A stretch of DNA of 64,000 nucleotides from Thozetella sp. PMI_491 (GCA_021432635.1 MU270031.1:1065994-1129993), one strand, 5' to 3'; positions 21,178 through 32,896 are shown, numbered from the stretch's first letter. A program made the numbers and translations. The notes: generated by a model from the letters alone, not told the origin.

Positions 21178-21747
21178 TCAAGTAAATATGGTATTTTCGT
21201 TCACATTGTCCGATGATTATTTTTCTCGCAGCTGGCTTACTAGACAAGGTGCACAATCTGGAATTACTAGCCTCGAGTGTAGGGTACCTTGCTTGAATTG
21301 TCTACGGGTGCGCCTATGTTTACTGCCCCTCCCAAGGCTTTCAGGGGTAAGACACAAGCCTCCTGTGGGGCGCAGGGGAGGCCACCAAAGAGCGGTGGTA
21401 GCATGCATGCCGCTCGTGCTTTAGATTCCCCGAGGTAGGAGGTCGGGACTAAGTTGGGCTACGAATTCGACGACTCTGACTGGAGCGCATTTCACTTGGG
21501 TGGTAGCTCCGTGGAGCTCTGCTAAAGCGCGCCCAATGCGGGGCAGCCGCATCACAGGAGTAGCTCGAGATCGGGACTCTCGCGAACCTGGTCTAAATCT
21601 TTCTCCCGACTGTTCGCATAAGTAGGGGAAGTAGCTCTTCGTTGCTGGAAATCTCAAGTCTCATCGAGTCGTCTGCTCCTTCCGCCTCTACACGCCTCGC
21701 TTGACCCCCAGACAACCTGCCAAATCCCGGTCTTGTCTTAAAGAAAC
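21178..21747. other. Intergenic, HET gene to SDR
   Basis: This is the 3' flank of the HET gene and the upstream region of the SDR gene. No other gene is seen. Confidence 0.5.
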
Positions 21748-22696
21748 ATGTCTGCCCCTCTAGTACCCCGATCCCTCGAAGGGAAGCTCGCCATAGTAAC
21801 CGGCGCCTCACGAGGTCTGAACCCTCCTCCCTTTTTTTCATGCCCTCGTGCCCTCACTTGTACAGAACTGACATTCGCCCAAAGGGATCGGCGCCGCCAT
21901 TGCGACCAACCTCGCGTCCAAAGGCGCCAACATCGTGATCAACTTCACCTCGCCGTCTTCGGAGGCGATCGCCGCCGAACTCGGGTCCAAGTTAGAGAAG
22001 GAACACAGCGTCCGCACCAAACTCGCACGGGTCGACCTCGGCAGCCCGGAGGGCGCCGCGGCGCTCGTGGATGCCGCCCGGCAGCTGCACGCCGACCTCG
22101 GGTCCACGCAGCCGTTCCAGATCGACATCCTCATCAACAATGCTGGCGTGGCTATGAACAACAGCCTCCCCGATATCACCCTCCACCAGTTCCATGAGAC
22201 GTATCGCGTGAATGTCCTCGGCCCGCTGCTCCTCGTGCAGGCGGCAGCATCGTTCCTGCCCACGGACCGCTCCGGCCGCATCATCAGCGTCTCTTCGGTG
22301 TCGTCGACCTGCGGCTTTGTCGGTCAGAGCGTCTACGGCGGGAGCAAGGCCGCGATCGAGGCCATGACTCGGACATGGGCCCGTGAGCTGTCGGAGAGGG
22401 CCACCGTGAACTGCATCAACCCTGGCCCCGTGGAAGGTCCCATGTATGCATCCAACTCCACGGAGTTCCTGGAGGGTATTCAGGGCTGGATTAAGCACAC
22501 GCCGCTGATGCGGCCGCGTGAGGACCGTGACCCCCCGGAGGTGGTTGCCGAGGCGCGGAAGGAGATCAACGGCAACGGGCGGCCGGCGTACACTCACGAG
22601 GTAGCCGGTGTTGTGGGCATGCTGTGCACGGCCGACTCGTCCTGGGTCACGGGACAGGTTGTATCTACGAACGGCGGGATGTTGATGCTGCATTAA
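21748..22696 (+). CDS. Short-chain dehydrogenase/reductase (2 exons)
   Basis: Exons 21748-21814 and 21885-22696 give 292 residues. The Rossmann nucleotide-binding loop TGASRGIG (residues 18-25) is created by the splice, since the intron splits its Gly codon. NNAG lies at about 107-110. The catalytic Ser is near 160 and YxxxK is Y173-K177 (SVYGGSKAA). Then come NCINPGPVEGPM and a C-terminal VTGQVVSTNGG. This is the layout of the classical SDR family, NAD(P)-dependent oxidoreductases with beta-ketoacyl-ACP-reductase-like features. The substrate cannot be told from sequence. The donor GTCTGA is weak but is required for the conserved loop. The gene converges on MetRS. Confidence 0.9.
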
Positions 22697-23114
22697 GGAG
22701 CTACGTATTTTAGGGAAAGGAAGGACGGAAATTAGGCTCTGAATGATACTTGGATATGAGGGCACGAGGACATTGCATAACAGCACAAACTCTATTGCTG
22801 TACTCTAAAGTCCATAGGCTCTACACAGCCCACACCCCCCCTACGGAGGCATACAAGAGCAGAATTGGAGCAGCCAAGCACCGTGAGGAGCCGGCCCCTA
22901 AGAGTATCGTACTTGAAGTCTCCCGCTCGGTTTCTTTTCCCAGTTGATGATGCCCTTGCCAAACCCGCATGCTTTTCGTTGAAGTAAAAGCTGGGTATTT
23001 TGCCTCAACCGCAACGCCTAGCCTGCCTTCTTTCCCTATAATTGATGTCCTTTTTTGAAAAAAGAAAAAAAAACCCCTCAGAATCTCTTGCTCTCCGACC
23101 TCCTCTCTACCATC
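22697..23114. other. Intergenic, SDR to MetRS
   Basis: This is the 3' flank shared by two converging genes, with an A-rich run at about 23056-23075. Nothing else is seen. Confidence 0.5.
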
Positions 23115-25088
23115 TTACTTCTCGGCCGGCTTATCCGCCCCCCTCACTGGCAGGGTCTTGACGTCCTCAGTCGCGGCCGTCTCTATGCCGTCAGCTGTCG
23201 CTTTCTGGGCCGCCGCCGCCTCGCTCTCAGCAGCCTTCTTGCCGGCCTTCTTGGCCTTCTTACGCTCCTTGTCCTCCTGCTTCTTACGCTTGGCCTCGGC
23301 CTCGGCAGCGCGGGTCTCCTGTGTGCCTCCATACCTTTCCTTCCACTCGGTCACCTTCTTATCGTCGATGCGCGTGAACAAATACTCGGCTTTGCCGATC
23401 TTGTGCCCCGGCTTCAGCACCTCGGGGTCCCAGGTGTCGGGGATGAAGCCGAGCGTCGTGTTCAGCTGGCGCGCGATCCCCTGGCCAGTGGCAGGCATGA
23501 AGGGAGAGCACAGCGATGCCAGGAGCAAGACCAGGTTGAGGGCCAGGCCGATGACGGTGTGGGTCCGCTCGGGGTGGCCGGTCAGGCTGGCGTTGTCAAG
23601 GCGGTACTGCAGGAGAAGGTTCCCCTTGGTGCTCAGCTCCATGAGCTTGACCAGGCCAGCCTTGAGCTTAACGGCTTCCATGTCCTTGTTGAACTCGGCA
23701 AGGAGGGCGTTGACTTCGGCAATCCAGCCGGGGAAATCGAAACTCTCGTCCGTGTACGAGGCCTTGAATTCGGGGACGGTGCTGTCGAGCTTCGCGTTGA
23801 CGAACTTGACGACGCGGTTGACAAAATTGCCAAAGTTGGCCAGCAGCTCGCTGTTGTTGGCAAGTACGAAGTTCTGCCATTCAAACTGTGTGTCGCCTGT
23901 CTCGGGTCGGTTGGCGATCAAAAAGTACCTCCAGACTGACGCCGGCACGCCAATCTCCTGGGCGTTGTTGCCGAAGACACCGATGCCGCGGCTCTTGGAG
24001 AATTTTGTGTTCTCATAGTTGAGGTATTCAGTGGTAGAGAGGGTGTTGAGCTTGGTCCACTTGTCCTTGGTGCCGAGGACGGAGCCGGGGAAGATGACGG
24101 TGTGGAAAGGGACGTTGTCTTTGCCCAGGAACTGATACAGCTTCACCTCCTCCGGGTTCTTCCACCACTTCTCCCACTCGTCCGTATAGTTAGCCGTGAT
24201 GGACGGGTAACCGATGCAGGCATCGAACCACACGTAGATGACCTTCTTTTCGTAGCCGGGCAGGGGCACCGACACTCCCCACTTCAAGTCACGGGTGATG
24301 CTTCGTCCCTCTAGGCCGCGATCCAGCCAGGCCTTGGTGATGGCAATACCGTTGGCGCTCCACCCGCCCTCCTGGCTTGCCTTCTCGAACCACTGCTGGA
24401 TCTCGCCCTGCAGCTTGTCCAGGCGCAGGAAGATGTGGGCCGTGTCCCGAGGCACAGGAGTCGCGCCGTCGATCTTGCAGCGCGGGTTGATGAGCTCGAA
24501 GGGGTCGAGCAGGTTGCCACACTTGTCGCACTGGTCTCCGCGGGCATCGTCATACTGGCACTTGGGGCACGTGCCCTCAACGAAGCGATCGGCTAGGAAC
24601 GAGTCGTGCTTCTCACAGTAGGGCTGCTTGGTGGTGCGCTCCTCGAGGAAGCCTTCCTTGTGCAGCTTGAGGAAGATCTCGTGTACGATTTCCGTCTGCT
24701 TCGGGGTGGTGGTGCGGCCGAAGTAGTCGAAGCCGATGTCGAACCACTCGTAGATCTCCTTGTGTTTCACGTGGAATTCGTCGCACAGCTGCTGGGGCGT
24801 CACGCCGGCCTCGAGAGCGCGGGTCTCGGTCGCAGTGCCATACTGGAAGATGGCACGTTAGCAATGGCGTCTTTTCATGGCCGCATCTGGGCTTCGTACC
24901 TCGTCCGTGCCGCAGATGTAGAGGGTTGGCCGGTCACGAAGCTTGCTGTATCTGCTATAGACGTCGGCGCTGAGGACGCAGCCGACAATGTTGCCCAGGT
25001 GGGGGACGTTGTTGACATAGGGTAGCGCCGAGGTGATGAGGGTGTTCCTCTTCCCCGGAATGGGGAGAATTGTCTTCTGTTCGGTCAT
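23115..25088 (-). CDS. MES1: Cytosolic methionyl-tRNA synthetase (2 exons)
   Basis: Exons 24900-25088 and 23115-24842 encode 638 residues. The HIGH-type motif is PHLGNI (residues 29-34). A Cys-rich zinc insert (CPKC...CDKC) follows, then [12 protein letters not shown] and the KMSKS-type motif as [12 protein letters not shown]. An anticodon-binding helical domain comes next, and then a Lys/Ala/Glu-rich tail from about residue 575. The enzyme charges tRNA-Met and initiator tRNA in the cytosol. The protein starts directly at the catalytic core, without the GST-like N-terminal domain found in yeast and human enzymes, and has no EMAP-II-like domain. No mitochondrial targeting peptide is evident. 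The intron falls between TDE and YGTATETRA at phase 0. Confidence 0.96.
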
Positions 25089-25912
25089 TGCGGTATGCTT
25101 GTCGAAAAAAAAAAAAAAGTTGATGATGTCGGCTGGAGCGGGAAGATATGATGGGAAAGAGCAGTTGCACTTTTGAGTCAGAGAGAGCCCCGCGCAAAAC
25201 GAATGGAGGGGTCGAGGTTGGAGGGGGAGGACATCTCTGATTCGCCCAAAGACCGGCTGCTTGCGGTTGTCATTGCACCATAGTTACAGGGCGCTCAAGA
25301 ATTTTAAAGGATGTCCCGGGCTCCCCGAGCCCTGCGAATCGCCCGAACCGTTTTTGCTTCTTTTCCGCTTCCTTCCCGGCTAGCCGAAGGCCTACGATGG
25401 TCTGGGCAACCCATACTGAGAGAATGTGTAGTCTACGAAAAGTAGAATCTGTTCAAGTTCCTTGCGCACAGCCCAGGGGCGTCCCCGCCGCAGTGAGGGG
25501 CACAAACTGAACTTAGAGGCCGTGTAAGCCCTCTGCTGAACCACTAAAACCGGTGTCCGGTGACCACCGTAGAGTCATCAAGGCGATGCAGAGATGCCCG
25601 AGTTATTTCTAGTGGTCCATAATGCCATAGACTCACGGCCGAAGTGCAATTTCGGTTTCGAGCCCAAACATGCCGTGGCGGTGCCTGCCGTTCACTGGGC
25701 CGCTAAGCACTACAGTCAGTGACACACTAGCTCGTCCCTCAAGTGAGGGGCGAAAGAAAATGCACCCCGCCATAGCATATTGGGCATGACAAATTCAACC
25801 CTTCGCAGTCCTTCCATATCAGCAACCCAGGGACGCAAGGGAAAGGAAAAGGAAGTAGAGATCCTCAGTCCGCCGAGAACCTATACCACTCTCGAGTTTT
25901 GGTGCCGTGATC
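25089..25912. promoter_or_regulatory. Divergent promoter region, MetRS/LTO1
   Basis: This is the 824 bases between two start codons on opposite strands. An A-run lies at about 25105-25120, next to the MetRS start. No gene is supported. Confidence 0.4.
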
Positions 25913-26458
25913 ATGGCCGAGGATCCCTTTGAGGATGTCCTCAACTTGGAGGACCAGTTTTATCAGGAAGGCTACAAGCAGGGCACGGAGGATGGTATCA
26001 AGGCAGGCAGGATAGAGGGGCGTTCCTTTGGGCTCGAGAAGGGCTTCGAAAAGTTCGTCGAGAGTGGACGCCTATACGGTAGAGCCATCGTATGGGCGAA
26101 CCGCTTACCGAGACCGGCCCAACAGTCAGACAACGCCCGTCCTGAGTCACGGCCAAACCAGAACATAGAAGCGCCAGAGAGCACGCCACCGTCTGGCTCG
26201 ACGCAGAAACTTCCGCCCCTTCCCAAGAATCCAAGACTCGAGAAACACATCACCACGCTGTATGCCTTGGTCGAGTCAGAAAGCCTCGCTACCGACAACA
26301 CCGACGAGGCTGTCAACGACTTCGATGACCGCTTCAAGCGAGCCCAGGGCAAGGCTAAGATCATCGAGAAAATGATTGGCGAAGGATCTCTCAAGGACGA
26401 GGCTCAGCCCAAGCCTGGCGCTGGTATAGCGGCGGGCCCAGGCGGAGGAGAGATCTGA
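25913..26458 (+). CDS. LTO1: LTO1/ORAOV1-like Yae1-domain protein
   Basis: The gene is single-exon and encodes 181 residues. The N terminus DPFEDVLNLEDQFYQEGYKQ followed by GTEDGIKAGRIEGRSFGLEK and GFEKFVESGRLYGRA is the deca-GX3-type Yae1_N domain of Lto1. In yeast Lto1 works with Yae1 as an adaptor that brings the cytosolic iron-sulfur targeting complex to Rli1/ABCE1, linking Fe-S assembly with ribosome recycling. The C-terminal part (about 75-181) is low-complexity with a charged helix. A GTG two codons upstream is in frame, but the ATG at 25913 has a good context (ATCATGGCC). Confidence 0.85.
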   Translation: MAEDPFEDVLNLEDQFYQEGYKQGTEDGIKAGRIEGRSFGLEKGFEKFVESGRLYGRAIVWANRLPRPAQQSDNARPESRPNQNIEAPESTPPSGSTQKLPPLPKNPRLEKHITTLYALVESESLATDNTDEAVNDFDDRFKRAQGKAKIIEKMIGEGSLKDEAQPKPGAGIAAGPGGGEI

Positions 26459-26812
26459 GGCATAGCAGCAGCATGGTCAGGTGTGGCACCCCCCCTCCCT
26501 GAGGAGTCGAGGCACATGTCTGGCCGCAGTCCTTTTCGTGGCTTCTAAGATACCCATCGATGTTTTCGAATCACACATTCCCCAGCTCACAGGCAGGCTG
26601 CCGAATGGTTTGGGCCTAGTTAGAGGATCAATAAACACGCGCCGACAAAGCAAGTCAACATGTAGTTCCTTTTAAGGTGGAAATCTATGCCCCGAGCCTG
26701 TTATGTACACGCCAACACGCCTCCCCCATCTCCGTCCAACACTCTCGCCTATCTTGGGAGATCTAGAGGGGAGCTAGAGAGAATGCTGTCCAAATCACGC
26801 TCTTCCCGACTC
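26459..26812. other. Intergenic, LTO1 to complex I subunit
   Basis: These 354 bases between converging genes hold 3' UTRs. I see nothing else. Confidence 0.5.
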
Positions 26813-27635
26813 TTACACGAACGATCTGCAAGGATAGCTGTAACTCGTTAGTCATGCATCAATCATAGGCACCGTCATCCTTTCGGCAGAGGGATACTCA
26901 CTCCTCGGAGTACGAGGGCTCCTCGGTCAGGCTGTATTTGTGAACCTCCCACTTCCCTGATGCCAGGCTTTGGCCGCTGGGCAGCGGGGGAAGCCCGCCC
27001 GTCTCAGCCAGCACGGCCTTAGCCGCGGCCGCGCCCTCCTTCTCCAGGTATGCAGCCAACGTCGTATTCTTGCCCTCTTCATGGGCGGCGACGAGCGCGT
27101 TGGCGCCTGCCTCCCCAATGAGTTCGGTGCGCGGCTTGGCGGCGCTTCCGACGCTCAGGAGCGCCACGGCATCGGCCTGCTTGACGACCGACAGGGCCGG
27201 GTAGTTACGGCGGTGGTCCCGCTTCCAGTACGCGTTGTCCGCAATGTCGCCCGCGGGAATGGTCACGGGATCCGTGTACTCGTGCGGCTCGCCGGGGGCC
27301 GGGTAGCGGAAGTAGGGATTGAGGGGGACACCATTTGAGCGGTTAGGGTCGATGGCAAGGGAGCGGCGGACGCGTTCCCAGATGCCGGTGGACTGGAGGG
27401 TTTGTTTCTATAAGACATTGCAGAGTCAGCGAAGCTCCTTGCACACAGAGCCGAGCCACTACGAGCCGCTATGATGTGGGAGAAGGAGGACAGAGTCCAT
27501 GGGAGGTGCTGTGGTGTGCAGAGGTGCGGGAATTGCGCCGCCTTCCTCCACCAATTGATCGTTGAGCGAGGGCCGGCTCACCTGAGAGAGGCTCACGATG
27601 CCTCCGGCGGCCTTAGCTGCCACTTTCGAAGCCAT
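26813..27635 (-). CDS. Complex I 21.3 kDa-type accessory subunit (3 exons)
   Basis: Exons 27582-27635, 26902-27407 and 26813-26825 on the reverse strand give 190 residues. The start is MASKVAAKAAGGIVSLSQ. Then come GIWERVRRSLAIDPNRSNGV, PLNPYFRYPAPGEP, DIADNAYWKRDHRRNYP and ALLSVGSAAKPRTELIGE. These blocks match the fungal-specific 21.3 kDa (NUZM-type) accessory subunit of NADH:ubiquinone oxidoreductase as I recall it; the size also fits. The final exon is proposed at only 13 nt. A GTGAGT donor, a GACTAACG branch-like site and a TTGCAG acceptor join to code ESFV-stop. If that intron is retained, the protein ends three codons earlier at a TGA (26898-26900). Confidence 0.75.
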
Positions 27636-28487
27636 GGCGGCGGTGGTGGTACGGGATTCAAAGGTTCGATGTCGACGTCGAAGTCCTCCTGGTTCGAATG
27701 GAGGCAAGCTTGAATTGGGAAGTCCAGGGAAGTAGGCACAGCCGAAGATTTGCCGGCTGATATCAAACGCTCAGACCTCTCCGGGTCTCGACGCACTCCG
27801 CCTTCGCGCTCCCTTTCCTTCCTTGTCCGCCTCAATAAGCTACCCTTCCTCGGATCAAAACACAATGCTGGGGAAATCCGGGGGCGGGGGGAGGACAAGC
27901 ACGTCTTCAAGAGGCCGTAGAATGCAATGCGATAAATCGAGTTTTCGCAAGGACCAAGGCAGGGAGCTGTCTGCTATTTTTTCGTCGCCCTACGGCTTCC
28001 GGTTCCTGGGGGAAGTGCAAAGCTCCATTTCTTCCCGCCGGCTCGGAAGCTTCCATAGCCCAAGCCGCAAAGCTGTTCAAGGATACACCCAAACCAGCGC
28101 GGAAATGACCCTCTCCAGATGTCACTCCTATCTGCCCACCACCCTCCCCTCACAGTGCATTTGAAATCAGCCTCCCCCCGCCCTCTTTGCCCCGAATTGC
28201 CGCAAATTCGCATTGCCAGGCCACTGAGACCATCGCCCCTGCCCCTAGCTCCTAAGCTCCGCCAAGCTCTCTGATTGGCCCGATTTGCTGGGAGCACTTG
28301 GGTTCTGCGGTCGACGTCCTGTCAACAACAGAAGCTCACCTCTGCCCTCCCCCGACTTCATTTTCATCCATCACTACACTCCCTTTCATCCCTTTTCTTA
28401 TCTCCGCAGTCGCCTGGCTTCCGCGACCCATCTTTTGATTCTGGTTCCCTTGCACCATCCCTCCTTTCCCCCCTTTCTCCGTCCAAC
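27636..28487. promoter_or_regulatory. Divergent promoter region, complex I subunit/DOT5
   Basis: These 852 bases lie between two divergent start codons. CT-rich sequence at about 28300-28480 precedes the peroxiredoxin start, a common fungal 5' UTR feature. I see no gene. Confidence 0.4.
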
Positions 28488-29426
28488 ATGCCCGTAGAGC
28501 TCCGCAAGCGCAAGGCGCCCGCGCCGGCCCCGGAACCGCCTGCGCCCAAGAAGACGTCCAAGGTCGCCAAGGCTGCCCCTAAGGTCGCTTCCAAGGCCAA
28601 GGCCGCTGTCGCGAGCAAGCCTGCGGCGACCAATGGCGCCGCCAAGGCCAGCAAGGCCGACAAGGCCGGCCGCCCGGCCGTGGGCGACGTCATCACCCTG
28701 GATGGCTTCGGCGGCGATGTCGAGACCAACGATGGCACCAAGACCACCCTCAAGGCGCTAGTGGACGAGAGCAAGTCCGGCGTGGTCCTGTTCACGTATC
28801 CCAAGGCCATGACCCCTGGCTGTAAGTAATCCTCTATGTTGCTGGCATCTACGGCGAGAAGGTTGGATAGGACCATTGCCAGTTGGGCACACTGCTTCCT
28901 TGTCCCTCCCTCTTCCCCCCACATTGCATGCAGCGCCCACATGCCTCGTTCATCCCAGTGCGCTAATGTAGATTCAGGCACGACCCAAGTCTGTCTCTTC
29001 CGGGACAACTATACTCCTTTCACCGCCGGTGGGCTCGCCATCTATGGCCTGTCTACTGACAATTCTAAGTCCAACACCAAGTTCAAGGAGAAGGAGAAGC
29101 TCCCCTACCCGCTGATCTGCGACCCCTCTGCTACCCTGATCGCCGCTATCGGCCTCAAGAAGCAGCCCAAGGGCACCCAGCGCGGCGTCTTCGTCGTCGA
29201 CAAGGCTGGCAAGGTGCTGCTCGCCGAACCCGGCAGCCCGGCCGGAACCGTCGCCGCCGTTAAGAAGCTCGTTGAAGGGCTTGGGGACGGAGAAGCCGGC
29301 GAAGCGAAGGCCGAGGAGAAGGAAGCCGATAAGCCTGAGGAGGCCGAGGAAGAGGCCGAAGAGGAAGCTAAGGATGAGGCCAAGGAGGAGGCCAAGGAGG
29401 AAACTAACGGAGAGAAGAAAGAATAG
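28488..29426 (+). CDS. DOT5: Nuclear BCP/PrxQ-type peroxiredoxin (2 exons)
   Basis: Exons 28488-28821 and 28978-29426 encode 260 residues. An Ala/Lys-rich basic N terminus (residues about 5-65) includes KRKAPAPAPEPPAPKK, a likely nuclear signal. It is followed by a bacterioferritin-comigratory-protein type peroxiredoxin: VVLFTYPKAMTPGCTTQVC with peroxidatic and resolving Cys four residues apart, FRDNY, YGLSTDN, LPYPLICDP and RGVFVVDKAGKVL. The splice site falls inside the peroxidatic Cys codon. The family reduces hydroperoxides with thioredoxin; yeast Dot5 is nuclear. The C-terminal 45 residues are an acidic Glu/Lys/Ala repeat, which is not part of the enzyme fold. Confidence 0.92.
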
Positions 29427-31447
29427 GCACTTGTCTCAAATTTTGATGGCAAGCGACTCCCTATTTGATGATGATGCTGTAGGTTATGTTTGGGTTACGT
29501 GGTTAGATAGCCGGTAGTGTTGCATGCGTATATGAGATGTATTTTTCGTACTTTTGTCTCAAACATGAAGGCCAATTCTGACATGCTAGGCTATACTCAA
29601 GGGAAAGGCGGGGGCTTCATATTTTGATGCGCTCATGTCCAAAAGCTCCCGACACAGGGTCAAATGTGCAAGAACCTAGATACCAAGCTGTCTTGGTTGT
29701 TAGTGGCACCACTCACTGTCAACTGATTGGGGGAAAGGTCGGTTCTTGCATACCGTCTCAGACGGCTCCATACCTCAGAGCATTTGCGAACCCGCGCACC
29801 AAGCTGCAAGCTTCTCACAAACCAGGCTCGGCGTCGTATTATGTATATTGCAGTGTTGTGAGGTAGACAAGCCGGCGAAACAATGCATCTAGGACCTGGA
29901 CGATCGCCCGTGGCACGCAGCTAGTTGCAGGCCGAGCCGCGGGTCCACCTGGAAAATAGGAAACCATTGCTCCAATCAGCTGCAGGACTATCGCACCACT
30001 TCTATCAGGTCCTGGGACCATAGCCAGAGCAGCCCAGAAGAAACATGGAACCAGAGTAAGTCGACCGTCTCGCGCGACGCACGATTCCGCGACTTGGTTG
30101 AACAAGGGAATCTTGGCCAAGGCGTATGGGATTTATGCATTGAGCTGCTGGACCATTCGACGGCGCTCCACCCCTCCCTCCAGTTGCACTCGCGACCAAG
30201 CATCCAGAGCTCCGGCAGCCCATCCTGACTGGATCGGCACCTATTCGTGGACCGTCTTTCCCGGCAGCGATCCAAGACACGCAACCATGTCGCGAGGCAA
30301 TATTAACCCCCGAGTACGTGTGTGCGCCAGGGCAGGGCATCGCTTAGACTTCTATTGTGAATGACACTAAATATATCCGCAGACGGTCATGGCACCGCTG
30401 GCTGCCTTCACAATGGCCTGCCTGCTCTTCACGTAAGCACCCTCGCACCCTCCAGCACATATCTCTTACCTCTTGAGCTCTTGCCGACAGCCTGCAGGTA
30501 CACACGTTCATCTATACGAGCTGCGAGGGACAACGCGGTAAGTTTGTATCAAGTTTCAGGGTCTTATACATATACACAGCAGTCCAGCTGCGCAACGAGA
30601 CTGACCCTCGTCTTAGAGGATACAACGGGAAGCACAGAAGCGCAGCAGGCCACCCAGGAACGAGTAAATATGTATCTCGTGGGGGTACTGTTCTCTACGG
30701 AGAGATCTAGGCGGCATGGCAATCTGCCCTCTGTACAATATATAAAATCTAGGAATCGAGACGGCTCGCAGATCCTCTTGAATCTGCATGCTCAACTAAT
30801 CACACGGCGTCCCATGGCAAGCAAGGATACATCAATGTGCACGCGAGTTCGGCGTCATGGTATGATATGCAGTTTAATTCATAATCCAGCAGGTGCACCC
30901 CGTCCTATGTACAAGTACCCTGCGGCTGAGCCGCCTTTCCATCCCTCCGGCCCTTTCCTTCCTATGCAGTAGATATCCGAGCTCCGCATCCGAGACTCCT
31001 TGGTACATACAGCGGGCGGTGCTCGGCAATGACGCATTGGCTCAACCGGAGCAGCCTAGCCGCAAATCTTTCTTATCTGAACATTGGTATAAGAGCATAA
31101 TGGTGGAGATCGAAAGACGCGGCTGGTCGGTTGGTGAGGTGCCTCTCAAGGAGGCGAGCGAGGGTATGGTTCTGTGCACAAGGTGCATCTTCCTGCTGCC
31201 GTCTAACTTACAAATGGGTCCAGAGGATAACGTATGTGCATTCAAATCCATCCGTATCTTGTTGTCTGGCCCGTATCTATCGTCCGGTGTCCATTGTCGG
31301 GTATCTCCTCTCTAAAACATATTCTTGGGATGGTGGTTAGTAGTGGTGGTGGTATGTGTATCCCAGCCTCTCAAGCGATGGCTCGCCGTGAAGTGGCAGC
31401 GTGTCGTGGGTTGCCATGTCCACAAAGCTTTGGCTGTTGGAGTATTC
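29427..31447. other. Gene-free 2 kb, DOT5 to mitochondrial carrier
   Basis: Open frames up to about 200 codons (30361-30972) start without ATG support and have no domain or splice pattern. The flanks are 3' ends of converging genes. I see no gene, though a decayed element cannot be excluded. Confidence 0.5.
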
Positions 31448-32896
31448 TCAAGCGAAGCCCCTCCGCTCCCCTCGGATGGCGAGTTTCTCTCGTCCATGTA
31501 TCTGCGCATGGTTGAGCTGCCGCATGACATATTCATACGTTAGCATCGTAACGGTAGCGGCCGGTACGGCTCGCATCATATTGGTGCCCAGCCCGGCGTA
31601 GAACGCGCGCCAGCCCTCTTCCCGCAGGATTGTGCGGAAGGTCATCATGATACCCTTGTATTTAGGGCCGTTCAGCTGGCCGTTCTGAGCTGCCGGACCA
31701 GATCCGACGCTTCCCACGCCTTGCATGTACTCCTGTCCAGGAGCTGGTCGACGCTGCGTCTGCAGCCGGGTCCGTATGACTTCGTGCGGGTAGGTAGCGC
31801 TGCTAGCAAGAATCTTGGACAAGATCGAGGCGGACAAGATCCCCCACCAGTGCGCACTCTGACTGCTGTCTTCCGAGGGCGATGCACCCATGGGTTGCCC
31901 TGTAAACTTCGTCTTGAGGTACTCGTAGGCAGGAAACTGCACCGCCACATGCGTGAGGCCAAGCAGGGCCGGTGTTAGACCCGAGTAAAAGGATCGGATA
32001 CCCTCTGTCGTGTACATCTTCCTGGCGGCATCCCACGTCGACTGGTAGTGCCATGGCGCATGGAGCGTAGGTCGCGAGGTGGGTGTGTTAGCTCCCTTGG
32101 GGAAGAAGGAGAATCGAGCACGATCATGGTGGCCGGTTTGGGACATGAGCCTCGTCTTGATCACCCAAATCGGATTGGTCACGATGGTGCTGCTAGCTCC
32201 AGCTATGATGGATGACCAAAAGTTTATTATAAAGGTCGATTCTGTTGCCACATTAGCTCCTCTTCTCGGGCTCTTGGGGAGGGGAAGCCACCGGGGGGAC
32301 AACGTACTCTGATCAAGCGGAGGGCGGTCGTTGGCGAGCCACCGCTTGCTCTTGTTGTAGACGGTAAACCACACCGCCCACGTGGGCAGGTATCCAAGTA
32401 TTATCGGGCCTAGGCCGCGGTACATGCCCCGGATGCCCTCCTCCCTCCATATGATGCTCGCCGTGCCGACCAGACCACGGTACACCCTAGTTGACGATCC
32501 GTTGGGGCTCCCGTGCCTGGCGGCTTGGGCGGCGGCGAAGCCGCCCTGTGCTTGGAGCTTGGTCTTGATGACGTCAAGGGGACACGTGACGATGCCGCTC
32601 ACGAAGCCGCCTGTGGCGCCAGCGAGGGCATTGAACTGCGAGTCGGAGGCGTCGATGGCCCAGCGCTCCAGCATGGTGAGCTCCCGGGGGTCTTTCTCGT
32701 GCATGGCTGCTGCGGCTTCGGCGGCTCGCGCTTCGGACGGAACAGCGCCGGAGTCTGCTGGCGGTGGGATGGCAGCAGTGTACGAGGCTCGGGCACGGGA
32801 AGACAACGCTAGCCCATATTCCCGGGTCGGGTTCGACGACGGCGGCGGTGGTGCAGGCTGGCCGGGGGCAGGAAGGTGCTGTCCGTCGTGTGACAT
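31448..32896 (-). CDS. Mitochondrial carrier, NAD+/pyrimidine nucleotide type
   Basis: Exons 32308-32896 and 31448-32241 on the reverse strand encode 460 residues. Three carrier repeats each bear the signature: CPLDVIKTKLQAQ, NPIWVIKTRLMSQ and YPHEVIRTRLQTQ. The W in PIWVIK is typical of the branch that carries NAD+, folate/FAD or pyrimidine nucleotides (Ndt1/2, Flx1, Rim2). The protein sits in the mitochondrial inner membrane. The length and the long disordered N terminus (about 75 residues) fit fungal Ndt-type carriers best. A 66-nt intron (32242-32307) has no in-frame stop. Reading through it would add 22 residues (Pro/Arg-rich), so an unspliced model looks intact but is probably wrong. 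The gene is divergent from QCR7. Confidence 0.87.
   Translation of the reverse strand: MSHDGQHLPAPGQPAPPPPSSNPTREYGLALSSRARASYTAAIPPPADSGAVPSEARAAEAAAAMHEKDPRELTMLERWAIDASDSQFNALAGATGGFVSGIVTCPLDVIKTKLQAQGGFAAAQAARHGSPNGSSTRVYRGLVGTASIIWREEGIRGMYRGLGPIILGYLPTWAVWFTVYNKSKRWLANDRPPLDQSTLSPRWLPLPKSPRRGANVATESTFIINFWSSIIAGASSTIVTNPIWVIKTRLMSQTGHHDRARFSFFPKGANTPTSRPTLHAPWHYQSTWDAARKMYTTEGIRSFYSGLTPALLGLTHVAVQFPAYEYLKTKFTGQPMGASPSEDSSQSAHWWGILSASILSKILASSATYPHEVIRTRLQTQRRPAPGQEYMQGVGSVGSGPAAQNGQLNGPKYKGIMMTFRTILREEGWRAFYAGLGTNMMRAVPAATVTMLTYEYVMRQLNHAQIHGREKLAIRGERRGFA

Noticed and set aside
23055-23939. 294-codon plus-strand frame over MetRS
   Set aside because: It is antisense of conserved synthetase exons and shows no domain or splice features.
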